A stretch of DNA of 64,000 nucleotides, taken from Antedon bifida (lineage: Eukaryota > Echinodermata > Crinoidea > Comatulida > Antedonidae). Each line of letters starts with the position of its first letter. The stretch's first letter is position 1. The position numbers and the translations under genes were made by a program. Location: positions 31,743,409 to 31,807,408 of the forward strand of contig OY727093.1 in the NCBI GenBank assembly GCA_963402885.1, written 5' to 3'. Below are positions 25,150-38,200 of this stretch, one piece after another. The notes below the pieces were generated by a model. It was not told where the DNA came from. It did not search any database and worked only from the letters and a program-made list of their open reading frames with translations.

Positions 25150-25285
25150 TATTATTCCAACCTAAAGACGTCGCTATTCGCTGATGTTCTCGCACGTTGT
25201 TAATGCACAAAGCGCCATGAGCGCCACATGGGTGGAGGATACCGGCGCTATATAAGTTTTCATTTATTATTATTATTATTATTAT
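25150..25285 (+). repeat. SINE-like 3' segment with (ATT)n tail
   Basis: AAAGCGCCATGAGCGCCACA and GGCGCTATATAAGTTTTC followed by an ATT microsatellite. The GCGCCATGAGC block recurs in the element at 37365-37690. Confidence 0.5.
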
Positions 25286-25484
25286 ATAATGGTGCAACTT
25301 AATTTTTTAAACTGGAATTTGATATTTTTCTTTTCTAATTCAGCACTCTTAAAACAATAATAATTTATTGGAAAACTTCACTTTTACAACAGTGGCACTC
25401 TTTAGAGATTACTAGACTATTAATAAATTAAAAACATGTTAGTATATGTTTGGTCCATCTGAATAAAACAGCTATAAAACTTAA

Positions 25485-25553
25485 AAATAAACAACACTGT
25501 ATCCAATAAAGATAAAAAACACTGTATCCAATAAAGATAAACAACACTGTATA
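25485..25553. repeat. 26 bp tandem array
   Basis: Nearly three copies of ACACTGTATCCAATAAAGAT plus a short linker. Confidence 0.85.
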
Positions 25554-25886
25554 CCAATTACCACATTTAAAAGATGTTAAGTATTTACTAGAACATACAA
25601 TATAAATAATTGTCCTTTGGAAGAATGAAAATATAGATATAAAATATTGTAAATAAGATAAATAATTCAAATTGCTAAAATGTTAAGTAAGATTTGTTAA
25701 TAAGCCAGTTTATTGTGTATTGAGGCGTACAGATGTCAGAACGCTAACCCACATGAGAAAAAGTTATAAAAAATATACAATTATCTATGAGTGTGCTCAT
25801 ATTATTAACAAATATAAACTTGTTATGGGTATCTGAAATACTGTTCCTGATGACGGGCCTTCTCCTCAGGATATTGTTACCAAGCA

Positions 25887-26035
25887 TAAAGCTCTGTCTA
25901 CACTATCAAACTTTATGTGACAAATAAAGTGTGATGTGCTCATATATAGAGACATGATGATGTCATATCGCTACCCTATATGGTCACATCACACTTTTTT
26001 TGTCAAACTAGTTTGATAGTGTAGACAGAGCGTAA
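25887..26035 (-). mobile_element. family A MITE, copy 11
   Basis: Reverse orientation, both termini present. Confidence 0.9.
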
Positions 26036-26039
26036 AACT

Positions 26040-26195
26040 TGTCCTTTTTTTTTCAAGCTTGTCCCTTTTTTTCCAAGTTTGTCCCTATGTTTTTTCAAGC
26101 TTGTCCCTATTTTTTTTCAAGCTTGTCCCTATTTTTTTTTCAAGCTTGTCCCTATTTTTTTTTCAAGCTTGTCCCTATTTTTTTTTCAAGCTTGT
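26040..26195. repeat. 22-24 bp tandem array abutting a MITE
   Basis: Six or seven copies of CAAGCTTGTCCCTATTTTTT. It starts right after family A copy 11 and ends about 30 bp from the CNTNAP stop codon. Confidence 0.9.
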
Positions 26196-26226
26196 TTTTC
26201 CCTAAGTATTCCCTGTATTACCAATT

Positions 26227-29200
26227 CTATAAGTACCATTCCTTGCGATCTGATTGATGGTTTGGGTCAGACGCCCTCACAGCTGCGTCGGCATCCTCTG
26301 CTTCTGCTACCCCTTTATCTTCATTTGTGTGATATTCTCCACCGTGTCGGTTCATGTAACGACCAATGATAAAAAGCATTACAAACAGCGCGATGAATAA
26401 TACTAGTATAACAACTGAAATAAGAAAAAAGTATATTTAATTTAATTATAGTATAATATTGAATGTTGTTATTCTTTTTGGCCAGTAATCGAGGAATGAA
26501 TTACAAATTCTAGCCGAGTTCTCACATTACATACTAGTTACTGTTTTAAACCATAACTATTAAGCTCTGTCTACACTATCAAACTTGATGTGACAAAAAA
26601 TGTGATGTGCATGGTGATGTCATATCACTACCATATTTGGGTAAATCACACTTTTTTTGTCAAACTAGAATATAAGATAGACAGATAATATAATATATAT
26701 AATATTTGTTTTGGCTATAGAAATATCTGGGTTGAGAGTGGGACTGTAGTTGAATGAAGCATGGGACTACACTTGAATGAAGCTTGCGACTATACTTGAA
26801 TCAAGCATGGGACTATACTTGAATCAACCATGGAACTATACTTGAATCAAGCATGGGACAATACTTGATTCAAGCATGGGACTATACTTGAATCAAGCAT
26901 GCAACTAGAGTATACTTGAATCAAGCATGGAACTACACTTGAATCAAGCATGGGACTATACTTGAATAAATCACACAATAACTTACATGCTATAGATGCT
27001 TTATCTCCAGTTGTTTTGATTGCAGCTACAGAAGGCTGAGCTGGTTCTTGTGTACTATACATTTGGTAAGTAACATCAGGGTATGGTAATCTAGTAGTTG
27101 GGGGCAGCGTTGCTCCTTCAACTCCGCAACTTGACTCAACTACCACACCTCGCATGGTAATTTCAGGTGGTTGGTTACCGGGGTCAAACATCTTCAGAGG
27201 ATAGAAGTTGTTGAAACGAACCCTAGAGATGCAGCCTATGAATTTATCATTTCCATCTGTAGGAAAACAAAAGTGAATTCAACCATAACAGCAACGAGAA
27301 AAAAATAAAAAATTATGATTTGTTATGTAATAAGACTTAGTTTATGTAGAGCATCTTGTGTGTATGTTTGTCTTATGAACAGGATTACCAACTTTAAGAA
27401 GGATAGTGAATGAATTCGCTTATGGTTATCCATGGCAATTTAACTAAATATATAAACAAACAAAATAAACAAACAAATAAATGAGAAGTCAACTAACCTG
27501 GGCTGCCTATTGAGATCATAGATGGACTTCTAAATGTGGTGTCTGTGAGTTTGAAGGACTGCATCTGTGGTGATGTTTCATCAATCTGTAAAAATCAAAT
27601 AAACACATGAACTACAATATAATACATGAACATTTATACGGTAATACAGTAAACATAGTGTATTGGTCTTGGATCCACGTTTTCTTTTACTGACAATTTT
27701 CGCGGACTTAATAATTCTAACCAAATGACTTAATACCACTTCTCTTCTTCGTTAATACTCACCATCATTGAAAATTCATTGCCTTCTCGTGTTACCATGA
27801 CTACATGATGGTTACCATCTGCGTAGCTTCCGACATCTTCCGTAATCTCCCATGAATCACTGCCAGAAACAAAGCTGAACTGAATTGCACCTAGGGAAGG
27901 AAATCAGATAATAAATCAGAATTTATTTACAACGAATTAGAAATATAATATAATGAAGGGACTTTTAAATGCAGTAGTATTTTCTTAAATTAGACAAATT
28001 TAGTTCTCTAACCTCCCTTTTCATTCAGTAATTGAACTTTGAATACATGACCTATATTTATCAGTACAATACACAATCTAAATTGTATATTTAGTGACAG
28101 GGTAACTTGGTCCATCAGTAAAAACAATGGCATCTTTACATTCCTCATGTTTTGGTAATCCAGAAATAAAAATTTGAATGTTAACATCATATTTGAATGA
28201 TTTGATTTACGTTGATTTCAAGATAAAAGCAAGTTAAAATACCTTCTGAATTTAGTTTGATCTCCATGTAACTTTCGCCTGTACTTGAATCAACACGAAG
28301 GATACGTCCCTCTGTATTCTGTGTGGTTGAGAAGCCAGCCTGGATGACGTCCTTCTCTGTATCTAACGAGTCTTGGCTTGGTATCATGTAACTGACCTCA
28401 GAGTTATCGGAAAGGTCAACCCCAACCTCTGAAACATTAATGTTTTTATTTTATGACATTAATATCACATCATATTAAGGCATATCACTACCATATTAAG
28501 GCATATTACTACCATATTAAGGCATATCACCACCATATTAAGGCATATCACTACCATATTAAGGCATATCACTACCATATTAAGGCATATCACTACCATA
28601 TTAAGGCATATCACTACCATATTAAGGCATATCACTACCATATAAAGGCATATCACTAAAATATAAAGGCATATCACTACCATATTAAGGCATATCACTA
28701 CCATATTAAGGCATATCACTATCATATTAAGGCATATCACTACCATATTAAGGTACATCACACTTTTTTTCTTTTCATTAGATTTCACAGCTTATTTAGC
28801 TATACCTTGAGTGCATATTCTTCCAGCATAAGCAGTCTTATCACAGTCACACTCAAAGCTAGAATACATCTCCACACACACGCCACCATTCATACAAGGT
28901 TTGGCATCACAGTGGCCAGTGCATCCTTCCACAACGTAATACGCATTCCTGGATGCTACAACCATGTCCATTGTTTTACCGTTCATACGCAATGTGCGCA
29001 TACATCCAACATAGCCTTCGGTCTGACTGGCTGTTGAACCTACAAAAAAAGTGTTAATTGTATATTATTTTAAGTCTGTGTTGTTGTTGTTGTTGTTGGA
29101 GTTTCTACTTTTGTAATATTATTTATATTTTTGTTTGTTTTGACGAGCCTATTCACTATCAAGCTATGCTTTCATTTAGGCTCCTCCAATTTCTTTAAGT

Positions 29201-32200
29201 TATTAGTAAAATGAAATGTCTGGATAGTGAGACTATGATGGATGATAATGTAATGCATTATGGGTTACTTGGAGATGACCTCATGTTTGGTCGGACATTT
29301 TGAATGAATGCAAATAAATACACTAGAATTATGGATCAACTTGAGTATTGTTTATTTTTAACTAATAGATAACACAATATTCATTATCATAAAAATTAAA
29401 ATTTCTTTTAGACAATGAATGATTAAAATGAATAAAAATAATAAAATTAACATACCTACAAATAGAGTACTACGATGCAGATTAAAGTGTACGTTACGAT
29501 CGTCATACGGCATTGATTGCGTTTTACCATTAGCGCCATCTATTTCCATAAACATCTCCAGCGGGTCCATCTCGATAAAAACACGATGCCATTTATTATC
29601 CGTCAGTTCTTCAACGGTGGACGTCCGTATGGAGTTCATCCCCGCGCCGTAGTCGAGAGTAAACAACATCTCTCTGTCGCTAGTTAATTCCAACTTTAAG
29701 TAATCTACCTTAGCTTTGTGAATAGCATGAAGTAAGACAACGGGATACACTGTTGTTTTGAATTCAAGATAAACGTCAAATCCACTCTCAACGGTGAGTT
29801 CAATTTCAAACTTTAGATTTGCTTGTGGATCTCGAAATGAAACAGCATTTTGAACTGAAGAAACAATAGGTTTTAAATATTATCTAGTAAGAATTCAAAT
29901 GGTAAAACAAAGCATTACATCACAATTTATCAAATTTGTAATTATTAGTATAATATACAGTACATATAGTAGATATAAACCAAAAGTAAACACAATTGAT
30001 GGTACTGCATAGGTAAATATGTTATATCCAAAAAAAGACTAAAATTGAAAAATAATATAGACAAATATACTGAAATTGGTTAGACTAAAATTTACAAAAT
30101 CTACAGTAAAACACCAGACATAAAGGAAACTTCACACTATTTGTTAATATGCAATATTTCCATTAACCCATTGAATTACATAGCAAATCTAAAGCTCTGT
30201 CTACACTATCAAACTAGTTTGACAAAAAAAAGTGTGATGTGCCCAAATATGGCAGTGATATGACATCATCATGTCCATATATGGGCACATCACATTGTTT
30301 TGTCACATAAAGTTTGATAGTGTTAGACAGAGCTTAAGTAACAAAATAATTCTTACTTTCACCATTACAACGCAGAGGATCGAGTGTGTGGAAAGCTAAA
30401 GACTGATCGCCCTCCAAGCCACCGAACCTAAGCTGTGCAACAGGTAGGAATGGTTTCTGAGTCAAAAGACCGGAATCCTCTCTTTCACTTGCATCATTAA
30501 TGTCACAATTACACCACTTATCAGAGCTGTCACAGTCTCCTTCAATTCCACAAGCGCACTGAAACAAAATTTATTCAAATTTGATTGATGGAAATAGTAT
30601 TTGAGATCCGAGTCCATAAAGATCTGTCTACACTATCAAACTAGTTTGACAAAAAAAGTGTGATGTGCCTAAATATGGTAGTGATATGACATCATCATGT
30701 CCATATATGGGCACATCACATTTTTGATAGTGTAGACATTGCTTAACAGACACAGTGACGTGAAAAATAATCAATTGAACATTAGATATAGAAAGAAAAT
30801 ATTTTGAATAGATTTCAGTAGGCTTATTATACCTTCCTAGTGCCTGGGCCAGCACCTCCCCAATAGTCCATCTTCTCTCCGGTGCTAGACACCCACCAAC
30901 CATACTGAGGTCCATCTGAAAGCAATTATGAACAAACAAATTAAAATAAGAATCAAGTTTACTTCTAGGTTGGTCCTCATATTATGCTCTGTATTATTTG
31001 TATGGTATTTGATATGAAATAAATGTTTATTGAATTTGAATTATAAAAACATGCAGTATTCAGCCACTACAAGGTACCAGTACAATTTTAAAAATGTTTG
31101 TAACTTGTTTATTGTATGTTTCCAGTGTGTTACATAAAGTTTGATTGTGTGGACAGAGCTTTAGTTTGGTATGTTTCACTCTACACTTGTACTTACTTGG
31201 GGAATTAAGCAACCTTGCTCGTTTACATCTATATTTAATATACTGTTCGCAATCTTCAGCCTCAGACACCATCTGTCGTATCTGATCCATGTTCACGCCG
31301 TTGTAGTCAATTTCACGTTTGTACGAGCCAGCTTCCGCTGATCCCATGACTTGGATCTCAGCTTCCGAATTGTGGTTCAACTCTGTCCAAACCATGTCAT
31401 CTGAAGAAATTAACAATTGTGATCAGGTATAAGTGATGAACATAAGTAATGAACAAAACGAAAGTAATGAACATGTTAAATGTGATTGACACAGATTCTG
31501 GTGAACTAGAATTGAAACTGTTGTAATCATGAGATTGATTAATGATGACAATGATTAATGTCGGAATATCCAACATATCAACATTTCACTATTATTATGT
31601 CAGTGCATAAATGTAATTGTCATGGTATTTTAAGGCAGTTTTCCTATTCATCAAATGCCTCACAACTTTGGTAATATCTATATACCTTCAAAAATGCATG
31701 TAACCAAGAAAGGTTCAAGAGGCCCACTGCCATCAACATCAATCAACTGGGTGCCACTACTGCCTGACGTACGTTGTACTTCTGCACATGACCTCTTCCA
31801 AAGAGCTGTAATACAATTTTAAAACTTACACTGAAAAAAACTTGTCATTAAATTGTGTATTTGTATTCAATGAATCACAAAAACATGCCAGAATGTTTTA
31901 TCACATAATTAAGTAACAAAAAAGCTAAAATTCCATAAATTTACCTCTGTGACAGGTACTGCCAACATAACCGGAGGGGCAATTACAGCTGAATCCAGCC
32001 CATGATGCCTGGCAGACACCACCATGCTCACACGGATTGGGGCTACACCTGTAAACAACAGAAATTGATTTTATTTATTTTTATATCATACAGGATGAAC
32101 AAACACAATAATTGCATACTACCAGGGATAGCCCTCTAAATCTCTCAGGGAGGTCCCCTCAACCCATATTCAATCTTCTAAAGCTCTGCCTACACTATCA

Positions 32201-35200
32201 AACTAGTTTGACAAAAAAGTGTGATGTGCCCAAATATGGTAGTGATATGTCCAAGTATGGTAGTGATATGACATTATCATGTCCATATATACGCACATCA
32301 CACATAGTTTGATAGTGTAGACAGAGCTTAAAAGTTTTATGTTACTTGTTTTAGACTTACCAGTCAACCATTCCACATGTGTTGATCTCTACCCCTTCAT
32401 TCTGAACAGATGTCAACGCTTGGAAGTTAATCATGCTACCACCAATCATAAGATCCAACATACAGCCCAGGAAACCAAGACTATTTTCATCCTTACCTGC
32501 AAGAACAGTGGATTTGATTGGTTGAAAATAAATTCTTATTTATTCCATTTGTTAGCATGTTATTATTATTATTTATACAGGCAAATGATACATTTTACAA
32601 AATATAATACAAATTAAACAAACATGACATGACAAAAATATAAAATCAGTCACTAGCTGCCAGGAAAGCACAAAAGAGGAAAAATGAAGAATTTCGCCAA
32701 TGAATCTCAATCTTATGTGCTTTGACAATGCTATGGTAATTTTAACTTTTACAAAATTCATGAAAATTCAGGCATGATATAGAAAAATAATAGAAAATAT
32801 TTACCACTTCCAAAATAATATCTATTCATAGGTGTTATAGAGACTTGGGTACTGGTACGGAAGTCATCCACCATAAATTGAACGTCGTCGTTTACCATCT
32901 TCACCTCAACACTGTGCCATAATCCGTCATTAATAGCAGCACCTAAATACAAATACATGTTCATTTATTCAATATGAAAACTGTGACAGTTCCTTGTGAT
33001 TGGTCAACTCACTTACATTGCGTTACACCTCTAGTGGGAACCAAGCATTAGTAACTACATAATGCTAGATTATTGTAGTAATTGTGACAAGGGGTGATTG
33101 AGCCAGGACGTGTACTATTTGTAACCTAAACCTAAACCTCTATCTACTCTTTCAAACTTTATATGACAACAAAAATGTGATGTGCCCATATATGGACATG
33201 ATGATGTCATAGCACTACCATATTTATGCATATCACTACCATATTTGGGCACATCACACTTTTTTTTTTGTCAAACTAGAATATAAATCAAACTAGAATA
33301 TAAATCAAACTAGTTTGATAGTGTAGACAGAGCTTTAGTTGTCAACAATGCTTTTGAGTATTTAACTGACCATCACTGTATATTGGAATGCCGTTGGCTT
33401 CATCACCAATCTGGATCTTGAGAACGCCCTCTTGAATGAGAACTTGGAATGCTTCACCACTAAACAGCTCATTGTACATAAGGACTCCCCTTGTTTCATA
33501 TGTCCTGAACTTAAAACTCACACTGAAAAAGAACAATAAATACCAAAAGATGGAATGTACCATTATCTGATAGGGGTGTTTCATAAAATTGTATACATTC
33601 AAGTTAAGCTCTCTTCCTGGAGAGAATAGGCCAATTTCTGTTTATCCACGTAAACTAGGCACGTAATAGACTACCGAAAGATACTAATAAACTAACGCCT
33701 TGGTATTATTATTATGTTTTTGATAAATAATATAAACAGGAAAATGTAAAATTGTGAGAATTTCAATTTTCAAAATCCTGTAATATACTTACGTGAGGTC
33801 GCCATCGTTGTCAAGAACCAGTCTTGACTCATGAGTTGGGAATGATGCAGGTACCATGACCTCGCTGGTACATGAGAAGGTCTGTCCATTATGCACTTTA
33901 AGACGTGGGTTATCCGGCTCCATTTGAACTGTGCCAATCACGTCAAATTCGCTATTGAAATTCATATTTTGTAAACAGCCCTTGAAGTTCTGGTCTGGCA
34001 TGCCATCCTCTCGGTAGATCCCAGGTCTGTAAAAGTCTGGTGTCCCGCCGAAGGTTATCTAAATTTAGATTTTTGAGTTTTATTTCAATTTATTTTAGAA
34101 ATTGTTAGCAATATATATAAACTTCCCAAACACTGTAAATCCATATTAATTTATTATATGGGTACAGAGTCTCTTAGTTCAAAAAAAAAAATCGTCTGTC
34201 TGACACGAAGGTCAACAGGGTCCTTTAATAGAGGTCATACCATTGCTTACGGTCTTCAGCTATATCTCTTGACTAGATATGGTCGCTAGCAATACATTAT
34301 ACTTTTTCAGTGGTAGTTCATTTATATCTGTTTAGTTGTTTTAATTTTTTTTATTTATAAAAGTTACACCAAAAAACTAACATACTTCTCTATCAAGGTC
34401 AATCCGTGAGAATATTCCATTACTATGACCATGGATGTGAATGGAGTCGAGATCAACCTGAATGGCCCGTCTTTTACGGTAATACTTTACACGATGCCAT
34501 TGATTATCATCAAGTAGTCCACCTATTAACAAAGTGGTATCACCCGCTTCGTCAGTCGTACTTCCTAAAAGATGAAAATGTTACAGGAATTTACTACATG
34601 ACTTTGTTTACACTTTAATTAATAGGCATGATGAACGTAATGGTGTTGTTTGATCAACATTTCTAAAGCTCTGCCTGCACTATCGAACTTTATGTGACAA
34701 AAAAATGTCTATATATGGACATGATGACATCATATCACTACCATTTTTGGGAATATCACTACCATATTTGGGTACAGTACATCACATTTTTTTAGTCAAA
34801 CTAGTGTAAACAGAGCTTTATATGAAGTTCAGGTTACAAAAGCAATATTTATTATTAGAAATAAAGAAAATGATAATTATCCGATAGCTTATTGGAATTA
34901 ATGTTTATTTCTCTTGACAATAAACTTACTGTAACGACCTGCTTTTGTGAAGGATAAAGTTTAATTTTAATATAATATCATCGCAAAATATTTCATAGAT
35001 TCAGTTGTTTTCTCCTGACAATAGTCAATTTATACAAAAATATTGTGAAATACAATTTGCATGCATTGATCTTTTCTTATTATAGACATCATATAATGCA
35101 ACTAACGAGGCTGAAATAATGAGCTGCTGATATTGTGTGATGTTTGTAAGATGACATAATGACGCAATTCAAATGAATGTGGTATGTACCTATGTGAAGC

Positions 35201-38200
35201 ATTTTACATAGTAAAACATGTTTAAGCATGTCAGGTATTAAATACCAAAGAATACTAAATACTTTCTACAGTGTTTACATTTTTGATATATATACTATAT
35301 TTGATGTTGAAAATGTGTGTTGTTAGTCGCTTTCTTGTAGATACTTTAATTGATTTATAGAATGTAATTTTGTAAATTTTTTTTTATTGCTGTGCTCTGT
35401 TTTGGTTCAACCAACTAGCATAGGTGCTTGTTTTGGTCTTTCCTTGCCTTTTATATTTGTTTTGTCTTTGTATTGAATAAAAATAAAATTATTGTACTGT
35501 ACAGTAATTTCATTGTACTGTAATTTTCTATTTCTATTTTGTTAATGGCGGTCTCTGCTTAAAGTCTATTTCTAGACTTATTGTATTCAAAAACACAAGC
35601 AAAACAATAAACATAATATTTACATTCGTGATCAACTTGGAACTAACAACAACAACAACTACTGATCAAGCAATATAAAATACAACAGACCTAATGACCT
35701 ATCTTTGAAACTCATTGTTGTGTAGTCTAATAGTGCTAGGTAAGAATGAAAATTTATGTCTATTTGTTTTAACTGGAATTGTTGTTAATCTTCCAGATCT
35801 GGTAACTACTAACTTATTTTTGAGAATATGAGATTCATCAACTAAAATACTATTTAATTTAGATATCATTTCATCAGCAAGCATGATCTATTTATTATTA
35901 TTTAAATAATCAACCAGAGTTTATGACAGAAAATGTTAAAAATTGGCCATGTTCTATAGGATAAATAAAACCTACCTAAGTTGAGATTAACCATGAGCTG
36001 TCCTCTGACAAGCTGGAAGACGAGGTAGTCACTCTGGGTGCCGTACCCAGCCATAATCACACCGTTCGCTTCAGTGGTTCGGAATCTAAACGTAACATGC
36101 CATTCGGTCTTGTCTATACGATATCTTCCTTTCTCCACGTTGTATGATATATAGTTTGTTCCATCGAATGACGCAACACTTGAATCTAAAAATATTCAAT
36201 TAGGGGGTGGGATTATAATATACTCCAGCATGGGATTAGTATAAACTAACTCTATGTATTTAAACTAATCTTCAATATATAACACATTTTCCAATCTTAT
36301 TTAAAGATATATTGTCCCCCTAAAAAAATTTTTTTTTGTTCAAATTTGTTGGTGAATATGCCATTTTAATGTCACGTAATAGTTATTCACTTTGACCAAA
36401 AACTGGATGCAAAAAAAAATGATTTACCTGAAAAAATGTAATTTAAAAAGCAAAAAATAGTTAAATTGTCTGCGTTTTTCATTTGTCTTTTTATAAGCGA
36501 AATAATAATAATAATTTTTTTTTGACAGAAATGAATAACTTTTTTAAAATTTCAAAATGGCCTATTAAAGTCTGATTTTATTAATCTTCATTTTCATGTT
36601 TTTGGGGGACAATACATCTTTAAAAAATTGATGATCTATTGAAGAATTCAACACAACAGAGGAAGAACTGAAAAAATGTAAAACATCCTGCTTGTTATTT
36701 GATATTGATATTAAATCTGCTAAAAAAAGAAGATATTCCCTACACAATGCATTCTTAATAGACAGTTACAGATCATATTACTTTCTCTAAAAATAGCTAC
36801 TAGCAGTGAAATTGTTTATATCATAAAAACCAAAAAAATCTAAAATAATGTGAATAAAAATTGTAAAAAGTGTTACTTTACCAGCTAAACATCCATAAAA
36901 TTCAACATATTAATTTCACTAAAAATAGCTAACAGTAGTGAAATTGTTTGTCATAAAACAAAACAAAAATCTAAAAATAAGTAAAATAGTAAAAAGTGTG
37001 TTACTTACCAGCTAAACATCCATAAAATTCAACACGCATTGAAAACCGGTTCTTCTTTAAGATTGGATTAAGTCGTACATATCGAGCGATAATTACTGGA
37101 TTTAATTTGTTTCTGTTCACGCTGTCACTATCAGAATTACCATGAAATTTCTAAAAGAAAAACAAGTTTATCATTATTTAAAAGTTCATGGAATGAGAGA
37201 AATAAAAATGAGAATGACAATGCAGGCAGAAATGTTAATAAAAATTCCAATGATGCTGTTTAATTAATAAGCTTTTACAAATGTCAAATACTTTTCAATT
37301 ACAAGCTTCATATACCAAGTCTAAGTCTGTCAAATAGTTATAAAAAAGTGAGTGAGTGGTCAAACAGTCAAGACAGTGGAGCCGGAATCTAGCCACAACA
37401 TCAGCAAGGGTTCGAGGCTCACTCGCTCCATGGTTCTGGTGGTAGAACTAGTCTTCTCGGATAAGGACTATAAACCGTAGGTCCAGTGTACATACATTAC
37501 TCTTGTGTACTAGTTCACAATCAGCCACTGTGTCATGGACAGATGAGAGAGTGCCTTATAGTGGCTGCACTGACTTGATGTGACCCTTATGGGAGAAGCA
37601 TGTAGTTGAAAAGTGTAACATCAGAGTCCACAGCGCCATGAGCAATGATCCATTTGTTGGAATTTGGCGCTTTACAATTATTCATTCACAATTTTGTTTT
37701 AGGTGTCATAAGGGAGAAGTTTGTTGCCCTAACAGTAACACTAAAGATCTGTCTACACTATCAAACTAGTTTGACAAAAAAGTGTGATATGCCCAAATAT
37801 GGTAGTGATATGCTTAAATATGGTAGCGATATGACATCATCATGTCCATATATGGGCACATCACACTTTTTTTGTCACATAAAGTTTAATAGTGTAGGCA
37901 GAGCTTAATACTCATCCTGGATCAGCCTCTGCAGAGTAACTTAATAGTAGTACAGTACTTCAAATGCTTTCTTATATGTACGATATATATATCTGTATGT
38001 ATATGTATAATATGTATAGTATACTGTATCTTGATATTTATAGCACAATATAATGGATTTTCAATAAACGTTCAAGGTTGAAAACATCAACCGATATTTA
38101 AATTGCCAAGACAATTTGCGAAAGATAATTGACTTCATGAAAAGCTGACAGTTAATTTTGCCGAGAATGAATGCAATCCTCTAAGTCTGTAATGACATTT

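Larger units (their letters stand above)
22801..26226. other. probable 3' UTR and flank of the CNTNAP gene
   Basis: No coding exon seen on either strand. On the minus strand it follows the CNTNAP stop codon, and an AATAAAA signal (TTTTATT on plus, near 23123) could end a long 3' UTR. It holds family A copies 9-11, an ATT-rich SINE-like tail near 25150-25285, a 26 bp tandem array (25485-25553) and a 23 bp array (26040-26195). Confidence 0.4.

Noticed and set aside
26039..26369. Plus-strand frames over the CAAGCTTGTCCCT array and the CNTNAP last exon
   Set aside because: Repeat translation running into the antisense of a real exon.
28465..28770. CRISPR-like regular repeat
   Set aside because: Units are directly adjacent with no unique spacers and the genome is animal.
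28453..28788. Two open frames of repeated HYHIKAY- and VVICLNM-like peptides
   Set aside because: A 21 bp period keeps all frames open; both are translations of the family A-derived array.
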